DNA of 6,900 nucleotides from Microbacteriaceae bacterium. GTDB taxonomy: Bacteria; Actinomycetota; Actinomycetes; Actinomycetales; Microbacteriaceae. The position numbers and the translations under genes were made by a program. The stretch covers positions 1 through 6,900 of the forward strand of contig CANGNR010000065.1 in the NCBI GenBank assembly GCA_947455385.1, in the 5' to 3' direction. The notes beneath the pieces were generated by a model. The model was not told the DNA's origin. It ran no database searches and worked only from the letters and a program-made list of their open reading frames with translations. Below are positions 1 through 5,257 of the stretch, piece after piece (within the stretch, counting starts at the first letter, position 1; every line of letters begins with the position of its first letter).

Positions 1-1169
1 GAGTTCACAGTGACAATCTCGGCAGCCTGGCGGCCCCAGAGTCGCAGCACCGTGATCGAACACGGTGAGATTTGCGGTCTCCAGTAGGCGGCGATGCCGG
101 CATCCATGGCGAACCTTACAAACCCGCGTATCGGCATCACGTGGCTCACCGCCACTACCGTCTCACCACCGTGATTAGCGAGGATGTCGTTGATGCCGCG
201 CTGGATTCGGTGGTCGAAAACCTCAAGCGCCTCGCCGTTTGGTGGGCTCTCCTGCCACGAGCCACGCCAGTGTTCGAAGGCCCCGCCCCAACGCTCGCGA
301 ACCTCGGCAACCGTGTAGCCATCCCAGTCGCCAAATGAAATCTCTGCAATCTCTGGCAAGAGTTCGACCCGACGCCCGATGCGCTCGGCAATGGCCAGAG
401 CAGTCTGCTTGGTGCGCAGAATTGGCGAAGCAATCACAGCCGTGGGGGCCGGTAGGTGTGCGAAAGGGCCAGAAACACCGAATCCGGCGATTGCCTCCGC
501 CACGGCTGCAGCATCGACGAAACCCGCCTCAGAAAGCGAGGGGTCTTCTCCCCCGCTACCCGATAGCTTGTTGGTCTCGGTCAAAGCTGTGCGACCGTGA
601 CGAACCAGGATGATCGTGGTCAGGGGCTCGGTCACGTTGCCGGGGGCGCGCACGCTGCTCGGAGCCGATTTGTTGAACTCGACGATACTTGCCATCGATC
701 GGTCTGTTTCGGCGGACTTGTGTTCGCCAGCCTCTGTGAGCGGGCTCCGTTCTTCGACGTTCGCTCCGGCATCCATCGCCTTATTAGCAAGCGCATCGGC
801 TCGAGAGTTTTGCTCGCGCGGAATCCATTGCCACTGAACCTTTCGCTTTGCTACTAGAGCTTGAACGTTCATGGCGAGTTCACGCATATCTGGGTGCTTG
901 ATTTTCCAGCGACCCGCCGATTGCTCGATGACAAGCTTGGAGTCCATGCGCACCAGCAACTCGGCATCGAGGTCGACCTCTTCTGCAGCCTTGAGGCCGG
1001 CCTCGAGGGCAAGATACTCCGCCCGGTTGTTGGTTCCCACGCCGACGAACAGTGCAATTTGCCGCAGGATTTCGCCGGTAGCCGCGTCAATAACAACGGC
1101 ACCGCTGCCAGACGGCCCAGGGTTGCCCCTAGAGCCGCCATCCGCCTCGATTATGAGTCTGCGAGTCAT
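1..1169 (-). CDS. Bifunctional RNase HI / histidine phosphatase (partial, C-terminal end beyond left edge)
   Basis: Reading the minus strand from ATG 1169 gives 389 open codons with no stop before the window edge. Residues 1-132 are an RNase HI domain: DGGSRGNPG at 10-18 and the four acidic catalytic residues D10, E51 (NNRAEY), D76 (MDSK) and D125 (NSRADALANKA). It should cut the RNA strand of RNA/DNA hybrids in the cytoplasm. A polar linker of about 50 residues leads to a histidine-phosphatase (phosphoglycerate mutase-like) domain from about 184: LVRHGRT with phospho-acceptor H191, SPILRTKQTA, FGDWDGYT, and the second histidine H343 in VSHVMPIRG. The same fusion is known as mycobacterial Rv2228c (about 364 residues), whose phosphatase half is CobC-like (alpha-ribazole phosphatase), so only a few residues are probably missing. 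The ATG overlaps the zinc-ribbon gene's stop (ATGA) and has no clear Shine-Dalgarno, which suggests translational coupling. The physiological phosphatase substrate cannot be told from sequence. Confidence 0.94.
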   Translation of the reverse strand, partial: MTRRLIIEADGGSRGNPGPSGSGAVVIDAATGEILRQIALFVGVGTNNRAEYLALEAGLKAAEEVDLDAELLVRMDSKLVIEQSAGRWKIKHPDMRELAMNVQALVAKRKVQWQWIPREQNSRADALANKAMDAGANVEERSPLTEAGEHKSAETDRSMASIVEFNKSAPSSVRAPGNVTEPLTTIILVRHGRTALTETNKLSGSGGEDPSLSEAGFVDAAAVAEAIAGFGVSGPFAHLPAPTAVIASPILRTKQTALAIAERIGRRVELLPEIAEISFGDWDGYTVAEVRERWGGAFEHWRGSWQESPPNGEALEVFDHRIQRGINDILANHGGETVVAVSHVMPIRGFVRFAMDAGIAAYWRPQISPCSITVLRLWGRQAAEIVTVN

Positions 1170-1879
1170 CGAACCAAGATCGCCTGACACTCTGGGCAGG
1201 TGGCCACCTCGTCGGCGGGAACCGCGGACAACTCGGCGAACGGAGCTGCCGTGATTGAGATGTGGCACGCGCCGCACTCGCTGCCAATCAGGCGACCAAC
1301 CGGAACTCCGCGCGATGCTTTCTTCTCGAAGAGCGCAAGCAGCTCTGCAGGAATCTGGGCCGCGAGGGTGTTTCTCGAACTCTGACGCAGTGCTAGCCCG
1401 GACTCGAGCTTGGTGAGCCTCAATACGGCATCGGCGTTGAGCTTGCTCAGCTCTTGCTCAATACCCGTTCGGTCACTCTCGGCGGTCTTGAGCTCTGCCA
1501 ATACGTTGTCGCGCTGCTCGAGAAGTTCTAGCTCTACATCCTCGAGCGACGACTTGCGCTTGGCCAGCGAGTCCAGTTCCGAGGTGATCCCCTGAGCGTC
1601 TCGCGCCGACGCGGCAGCCTTCAGGTGCTGCTCATCGCGCGAGATGCGTTGCTCCACCAGTTCGAGGTCGGTTTCAGCTCGCTTTAGCTCGAGGTTCACC
1701 TCGTCGAGGGCGTTGTTGAGCTCTAGAACTCGCGCGGATGCGGCTCGCTGAGCCTCGGCAAGTGGCGCGAACGCAGCACCAGACTTGATCTCGGCCACCT
1801 CGCGACGCTCGCGTGCGCTCAACTGGTCGAGTGTGAGCAGTTCGAGTAGCTTCAACTGCGCATCTTGCGTTGCCTTCAT
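1166..1879 (-). CDS. Coiled-coil C4-type zinc-ribbon protein
   Basis: A 237-residue protein. Residues about 5-175 are charged, heptad-like helix rich in E, L, A, R and K with no hydrophobic segment, typical of a long antiparallel coiled-coil hairpin. The C-terminus carries a zinc ribbon with two CX2C knuckles, C202/C205 (CGAC) and C228/C231 (CPEC), separated by 22 residues. This is the architecture of the zf-RING_7/CT398-like family (mycobacterial Rv2229c, Helicobacter HP0958/FlgZ). In that family the coiled coil and ribbon are thought to bind nucleic acid or partner proteins; a precise role in actinobacteria is not established. The start has a good ribosome site, AGAAGGA, 5 bases before ATG, overlapping the end of the Nif3 gene. 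Its stop overlaps the RNase H start. Its fixed position between Nif3 and the RNase H/phosphatase argues for a shared process, but that is inference. Confidence 0.92.
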   Translation of the reverse strand: MKATQDAQLKLLELLTLDQLSARERREVAEIKSGAAFAPLAEAQRAASARVLELNNALDEVNLELKRAETDLELVEQRISRDEQHLKAAASARDAQGITSELDSLAKRKSSLEDVELELLEQRDNVLAELKTAESDRTGIEQELSKLNADAVLRLTKLESGLALRQSSRNTLAAQIPAELLALFEKKASRGVPVGRLIGSECGACHISITAAPFAELSAVPADEVATCPECQAILVR

Positions 1880-1888
1880 TGGTTCCTT

Positions 1889-2698
1889 CTATTGGGTCAC
1901 TAAGAAATCCCAGGGATCTGTTCGCACATCAGAAACGACGAACTCAACCTGATCAAAACTGTCGGCTAAGCGCGCTGCCAGCCCATCTAGCCAAACATAC
2001 TCGGCTGCCCAGTGAGAGATATCGATCAACGACGGCTTTCCGCCCGCATGAATGGCGTGTTCGCGCGCATCCTGTGCCGGATGGTGGCGAAGGTCAGAAG
2101 TGATGTAGACGTCGGCCCCCGAAGAAATGGCGGCGCCAATTAGGGAATCGCCCGCGCCACCGCAGAGCGCAACCCGTTCTACGAGTTGGTCAAAATCGCC
2201 CGCGACCTTTACGCCACCCGCTGTGGCGGGTAGCCGTGAAGCTAGCACTTGAGCAAGCGCCCCGAGCGTCGTGGGGGCAACCTGGCCGACCCTGCCGTGG
2301 CCAGTCTGCTCGCCGTTAGACAGCGCAACTGCGTCGCTTAGACCAAGCAGGTCAGCAAGAGCCTGAGAGACGCCACCATCTGCGATGTCTGCATTGGTGT
2401 GAGCCGAATAGATCGCAATGTTTGCGCGTATTGCGCGCGCGAGGTTTGCACCCTTGGCAAGCGACTCGTCGAGACTCTGAACCCCGCGAAGCAGGTATGG
2501 GTGGTGAGCGACGACTAGGTTTGCGCCTAACTGAATTGCCTCTTCGATCACAGCGTCAGTTACGTCGACGGTGAGCAATACCTTTTCAACAATCTGGCTC
2601 GAAGAACCCGTCACGAGGCCGGGCGCATCCCAGTCGTCTGCCGTTTTCGGCGGATACCAACCCTCGAGCCGAGCAATCAAATCAAAGAGTTTCGTCAC
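1889..2698 (-). CDS. Nif3-like (DUF34/YbgI) dinuclear metal-binding protein
   Basis: A 269-residue cytosolic protein of the NIF3/DUF34 family, which forms hexameric toroids with two metal ions per subunit. Seen directly: the family N-terminus DDWDAPGL (21-28), the metal motif VVAHHPYL (H65, H66), SAHTNAD (H100, D104), CGGAGDSL (179-186), TSDLRHH (200-206), and the C-terminal metal pair H229 and E233 in DISHWAAEY. All expected ligands are present. The enzymatic role is unsettled; GTP cyclohydrolase and metal-chaperone proposals exist for relatives. It is short: the mycobacterial homologue is, from memory, about 380 residues with an inserted PII-like domain, which is absent here. The start is GTG, chosen because MTKLFDLI fits the family N-terminus and GAGGTGA lies just upstream. 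The GTG overlaps the upstream stop by 4 bases (GTGA), so it is probably coupled to the membrane-protein gene. Confidence 0.94.
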   Translation of the reverse strand: MTKLFDLIARLEGWYPPKTADDWDAPGLVTGSSSQIVEKVLLTVDVTDAVIEEAIQLGANLVVAHHPYLLRGVQSLDESLAKGANLARAIRANIAIYSAHTNADIADGGVSQALADLLGLSDAVALSNGEQTGHGRVGQVAPTTLGALAQVLASRLPATAGGVKVAGDFDQLVERVALCGGAGDSLIGAAISSGADVYITSDLRHHPAQDAREHAIHAGGKPSLIDISHWAAEYVWLDGLAARLADSFDQVEFVVSDVRTDPWDFLVTQ

Positions 2699-4446
2699 AG
2701 GGTCACCTCGTTGTCGAACATCGATACTCGATTCTTGCTGTGCAATCGCAACTCGGCATCCTGGCGGCGAGTCGAAATGATGCCCACCGAAACCGACCAG
2801 AGTGCGGCAGCGCCGAATGCAATGCTCGCGGCCCAGACAAGTTGGATGCCTGCGCTAAACGCAGCTACTGCGGCAGCGATGGCGGCGACCAACCCGAGCA
2901 GGGCAATCGGGTTCGCCCGGCCATAGATTCCGCGACCACTGGTCAACGAAGCTTCGTGAACGCCATATCGGCGTGCGAGAGTTCCGGCGGCAATTTGACC
3001 AATGAAACTGGCAGCCAGAAGCAGCGACCAGCCAAAGAGTTGCTGGTCTGCTGTGGTCTGAGCGTCGGCCACCAGCGGCAGGACTGCCAAGACCGCCGCG
3101 GAACACCAGTAGATCCACACGCCACGCCCACTGGACACCGCGACATGCACACTAGCGAGCGACAGAGCGATAAAAGCCGTGGCGCCGACCGGCAAGAAAA
3201 CTAGGTCGAGCGTCGCCAGCCACTTTGGCGTCGAGATGGGATTTACGAGGGCGAGAACCGAGCCGAGCAACACGGGCAGCACGCATAGGGCCAGGCCCAA
3301 AATCAGCCCGAATCTAAGCAGGTTTGCGCGCTCTGACAAACGAGTGCCCAAGTGGACTCCGAACCCAAAGGCGATGATGGCAAACAGCACGGCATAGTTA
3401 GCAAAGCTCGACGGGTCGGCAGAAGTGACCGCCCCTCCAGCAAAAACCGATGGAAGAAGTGAAGCGGTCTGGCTGAGCGCCGCTCCCAGCAGCACGAGCA
3501 TCAAGAGCGCGCCAAGTATTCTTGCCGCGCCACGAAGGCGGCGACCAAGGATCGGCAGAAACGCGGCGAACACGGCAAACGTGGAAAGGGCGATGGCGGC
3601 CAGCCGCCCGGTCTGTGCAAAGTTGACGATGCTGGCCGACCCCTGAAACAGTTCACCAGCGGCACCGGTGATTGTGTACCCTAGTTGCCCAGTAGTCACC
3701 CAAACGAGTTCGACTATGACGGCAGCAAACAAAACTCGGATGATGGTTGCGGCGACAACACCGTACTGGGCGCTAATAAGCCCGCGGAAAGAAATGCGGT
3801 GTCTGTGCCCCAGCCAGAGGCCGAGGCAGGTCAGGCCGGCTGCAAAGACTCCCGCGAGGGCGTAGTCGATGATCAACCCCGGCAGGGCGCCCGGACTCGA
3901 GCCAACCTCTCCGATGAGGCTAGATCCGACGATGCTCGAGAGAAAACCGACCGCGAGCAACAGCAGTAGCCATGAGCTATTGCCGAAGGCACTCGGGCGG
4001 CGAACAACCTTGGGGATCGGGCCACTCGCCATGATTGCGCTGCTGGCTGTCACCGGCTCGAAGTCGGAGCGCAGGCCAGCCGTTGGTGCGGCCACGGGTT
4101 CAGCGCTAGCAGAACCCGAGTGACTTTCCTGCTCGGTTGCGAGCTCCTCGGCCGATCCAAGTTCGGTCTGTGCAACAGTGGAGGCCTGCGCAGCAGCCTC
4201 AGCGGCAATCAGCGAATCGACTTCTGCTGCGATCTTCTGGGCCTCGGAGTCGTCGCTTTCGCGCAGGGCGTTCAGCCAGGCGATTTCTGCCAGGCGGTCT
4301 TGCTCCTGCAGATGGGCTTGCTCTTCGAGAAAGCCCATGGCAGCCTCGAGCCCATTTGGGCCCTGCTGAATTTGAAGAACTCGCTCGAGAACGGAGGCGC
4401 TGTCTAGCGCAAGCTTTTGCGGGCGCTCGAAACGACTTTGATCCAT
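2695..4446 (-). CDS. Twelve-helix integral membrane protein with long soluble N-terminus, function unknown
   Basis: A 583-residue protein from ATG 4446; a TTG at 4452 would add two residues but sits on the AGGAT ribosome-site candidate, so ATG is preferred. Numbering from that ATG, residues 1-150 are hydrophilic, helical, rich in A, E and Q, and strongly acidic before a short basic patch (PKVVRRPS). From about 156 there are roughly twelve hydrophobic segments, near 156-178, 188-213, 228-253, 281-301, 306-331, 347-367, 376-401, 410-435, 443-461, 471-490, 512-531 and 536-558. A 25-residue charged tail follows. The even helix number and lack of a signal peptide put both ends in the cytoplasm. 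Twelve helices and a basic loop after the second recall NCS1-type permeases, but I see no family signature, so transport is only a guess. No catalytic motif was recognised. It heads the Nif3/zinc-ribbon/RNase H operon, with a 4-base overlap onto Nif3. Confidence 0.88.
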   Translation of the reverse strand: MDQSRFERPQKLALDSASVLERVLQIQQGPNGLEAAMGFLEEQAHLQEQDRLAEIAWLNALRESDDSEAQKIAAEVDSLIAAEAAAQASTVAQTELGSAEELATEQESHSGSASAEPVAAPTAGLRSDFEPVTASSAIMASGPIPKVVRRPSAFGNSSWLLLLLAVGFLSSIVGSSLIGEVGSSPGALPGLIIDYALAGVFAAGLTCLGLWLGHRHRISFRGLISAQYGVVAATIIRVLFAAVIVELVWVTTGQLGYTITGAAGELFQGSASIVNFAQTGRLAAIALSTFAVFAAFLPILGRRLRGAARILGALLMLVLLGAALSQTASLLPSVFAGGAVTSADPSSFANYAVLFAIIAFGFGVHLGTRLSERANLLRFGLILGLALCVLPVLLGSVLALVNPISTPKWLATLDLVFLPVGATAFIALSLASVHVAVSSGRGVWIYWCSAAVLAVLPLVADAQTTADQQLFGWSLLLAASFIGQIAAGTLARRYGVHEASLTSGRGIYGRANPIALLGLVAAIAAAVAAFSAGIQLVWAASIAFGAAALWSVSVGIISTRRQDAELRLHSKNRVSMFDNEVTL

Positions 4447-4458
4447 GAGCAAATCCTA
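4444..4458 (-). promoter_or_regulatory. AGGA ribosome site or leaderless -10 before the membrane-protein ATG
   Basis: Minus-strand bases 4458-4453 read TAGGAT, followed by six bases and the ATG at 4446. AGGA can serve as a Shine-Dalgarno with a 7-base spacer. The same hexamer matches TATAAT at four of six positions at the exact spacing that would start a leaderless transcript at the A of ATG. No convincing -35 is seen 16-18 bases upstream. Either use is possible; the ribosome-site reading is the simpler one. Confidence 0.4.
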
Positions 4459-4484
4459 ATCGCGTGCGCTGAAACGCGCTGACC

Positions 4485-4500
4485 CCACCAAATGGTGGGC
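4485..4500 (-). repeat. Perfect inverted repeat joining the tRNA CCA end to its trailer
   Basis: Minus-strand CCCACCA (tRNA positions 70-76) is followed after TT by its exact complement TGGTGGG. As RNA this would give a hairpin of 6 pairs with a 4-base loop. It competes with the acceptor stem for the tRNA 3' strand. No T-run follows, so it is not a standard intrinsic terminator. It may affect 3' trailer removal or be coincidence. Confidence 0.55.
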
Positions 4501-4568
4501 CCTACCGGGCTCGAACCGATGACATCCACGGTGTAAGCGTGGCGCTCTACCAACTGAGCTAAAGGCCC
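4493..4568 (-). tRNA. tRNA-Val (anticodon TAC)
   Basis: The minus strand from 4568 folds as a complete 76-base cloverleaf. The acceptor stem is GGGCCTT/AGGGCCC with one T-G pair. The D-arm is GCTC-AGTTGGTA-GAGC. The anticodon stem is CCACG/CGTGG around loop CTTACAC, with anticodon TAC at 4535-4533 (reads GUA and, by wobble, other valine codons). The variable loop is ATGTC, and the T-arm is ATCGG-TTCGAGC-CCGGT. The discriminator is A, and CCA is encoded at 4495-4493. Every standard position is filled, with no intron. It lies between the peroxiredoxin gene and the membrane-protein operon on the same strand, 47 bases upstream of the next ATG. With no clear terminator between, read-through into the operon is possible. 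Confidence 0.97.
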
Positions 4569-4571
4569 TTA

Positions 4572-4585
4572 CTCGGCGAACCGAG
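4572..4585 (-). repeat. Short hairpin with TTCG loop in the tRNA leader
   Basis: Minus-strand CTCGG-TTCG-CCGAG is a perfect 5-pair stem with a UUCG loop, four bases before the mature tRNA 5' end. The closing pair is G-C, not the extra-stable C-G. It would lie in the pre-tRNA leader or at the end of read-through transcripts from the peroxiredoxin gene. There is no T-run, so its function is unknown. Confidence 0.45.
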
Positions 4586-4594
4586 CAACCCCAA

Positions 4595-4629
4595 CAGTTT
4601 AGCGGAAACCGCAGCCTCCGCCCAAACTG
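4595..4629 (-). terminator. Imperfect stem-loop after the peroxiredoxin gene, possible terminator
   Basis: Starting 6 bases after the peroxiredoxin stop, the transcript can pair CAGTTT with AAACTG (6 pairs) and GCGGA with TCCGC (5 pairs). A small internal loop separates the two stems and the apical loop is 10 bases. Only two T bases follow, so it lacks a classical U-tract. It overlaps the tRNA promoter candidate, so the two readings compete. Confidence 0.35.
4596..4625 (-). promoter_or_regulatory. Candidate sigma-70-type promoter for tRNA-Val
   Basis: On the minus strand, TTGGGC (4625-4620) and TAAACT (4601-4596) are 18 bases apart. Each matches the housekeeping consensus at four of six positions. 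A start near 4589 would leave a leader of about 20 bases before the tRNA. The spacing is good and the match moderate, and the same bases form the arms of the stem-loop described above. Confidence 0.35.
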
Positions 4630-4635
4630 GCTGAC

Positions 4636-5100
4636 CTAAACGTTGAGCGAGGCCAGAGCGCGGTCGTATTCGTCTAGGCTGCGGGCCTGGCCTGGAGCGG
4701 TAATGAACTTGGCAACCAGCTCACCATCCTTGTTGATAACGAAGGTAGCGCGATTCGCAATGCCGGCCTCTGCGATGAACACCCCGTACTCCTTTGCGGT
4801 GGCGCCGTGCGGCCAGAAGTCGGCAAGAACCGAGAACTTGTAGCCCTCGCTTTCAGCGAATGCCTTCTGAGTGAACTTCGAGTCAACCGAAATGGCAAGC
4901 AGTTCTACGCCTGCACGCTCGAAACGGGCGAGGTTATCGCGAAGCTCGCAAAGCTCGCCGGTGCAGATGCCCGAGAAGGCAAGCGGGTAGAAAACCACGA
5001 CGACGTTGCTCTTGCCGCGAAATGCGCTGAGCTCGACCGTTTCGCCAAACTGGTTGACGAGCGAGAAGTCTGGGGCGAGATCGCCGATTAGCAGGGTCAT
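4636..5100 (-). CDS. ahpE: AhpE-type peroxiredoxin with a second cysteine
   Basis: A 154-residue thioredoxin-fold peroxidase that reduces peroxides in the cytoplasm. The peroxidatic site is FYPLAFSGIC, with P39, S43 and C46 giving the P-X3-(T/S)-X2-C signature. R117 in GIANRATFV is the conserved active-site arginine. DFWPHGA (94-100) and EAGIANR (111-117) closely match mycobacterial AhpE as I remember it. Unlike the one-cysteine M. tuberculosis enzyme, this one has C51, giving a CX4C spacing as in BCP/PrxQ, where the second cysteine resolves the first as a disulfide. A 2-Cys mechanism is therefore plausible but unproven. The start is ATG 5100, with only a weak purine run (GAAAGAGA) upstream. 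The gene is divergent from aceE and upstream of tRNA-Val. BCP/PrxQ is the alternative label; the surrounding motifs favour AhpE. Confidence 0.93.
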   Translation of the reverse strand: MTLLIGDLAPDFSLVNQFGETVELSAFRGKSNVVVVFYPLAFSGICTGELCELRDNLARFERAGVELLAISVDSKFTQKAFAESEGYKFSVLADFWPHGATAKEYGVFIAEAGIANRATFVINKDGELVAKFITAPGQARSLDEYDRALASLNV

Positions 5101-5201
5101 GGTGTCTCTTTCGATTGGATGATGTCATTTTCGTACACGACTTAGTCTGACAAACATTTATTACCGCGTTTGCTTCCCACAACGCAGGTAAACTTAGAAA
5201 G

Positions 5202-5213
5202 CCTTTACAAAGG
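5202..5213 (+). repeat. Small dyad near the putative aceE transcription start
   Basis: CCTTT-AC-AAAGG is a perfect inverted repeat with 5-base arms, beginning 8 bases after the TAAACT element. The TTTAC at 5204-5208 also mirrors GTAAA at 5188-5192. A repressor site at the start point or a weak leader hairpin are both possible. No known operator consensus was recognised. Confidence 0.35.
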
Positions 5214-5244
5214 GCACTCAGAGTAACGTGTCAATCCCCCAGAA

Positions 5245-5250
5245 AGAGGA
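5245..5250 (+). promoter_or_regulatory. Shine-Dalgarno AGAGGA supporting the TTG start of aceE
   Basis: AGAGGA ends 7 bases before TTG 5258, the best ribosome-site spacing in this region. The upstream in-frame GTG at 5228 has only CAGAG-type bases before it. This site is the main reason for choosing the TTG start. Confidence 0.55.
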
Positions 5251-5257
5251 TGACCCC

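Larger units (their letters stand above)
5101..5257. promoter_or_regulatory. Divergent intergenic region between ahpE and aceE
   Basis: This AT-richer gap of 157 bases must hold the promoters of both flanking genes. On the minus strand, TTGTCA (5153-5148) is a good -35 match, but no strong -10 lies 16-18 bases on. GGGAA (5178-5174) followed after 18 bases by GTT (5155-5153) resembles a SigR/SigH-type promoter. On the plus strand, TAAACT at 5189-5194 is a possible aceE -10 without a good -35, and a small dyad lies at 5202-5213. If aceE starts at GTG 5228, the last 30 bases are coding. Confidence 0.5.

Noticed and set aside
239..613. 124-codon plus-strand frame over the left edge
   Set aside because: It sits antisense to the histidine-phosphatase domain, whose catalytic motifs are intact on the minus strand. 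The product is arginine/proline-rich noise.
871..1254. 127-codon plus-strand frame opposite the RNase H domain and zinc-ribbon end
   Set aside because: It spans two real genes on the other strand, including DGGSRGNPG and the zinc cysteines. It has no motif of its own.
2740..3204. 154-codon plus-strand frame opposite the membrane-protein gene
   Set aside because: The product is a low-complexity polar sequence. The opposite strand encodes clear membrane helices and is coupled to nif3.
4493..4568. tRNA gene as an integration attachment site
   Set aside because: No partial copy of the tRNA 3' end was seen elsewhere in the window and no integrase gene is nearby.
4807..5091. 94-codon plus-strand frame opposite ahpE
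   Set aside because: Antisense shadow of a complete peroxiredoxin with an intact active site.
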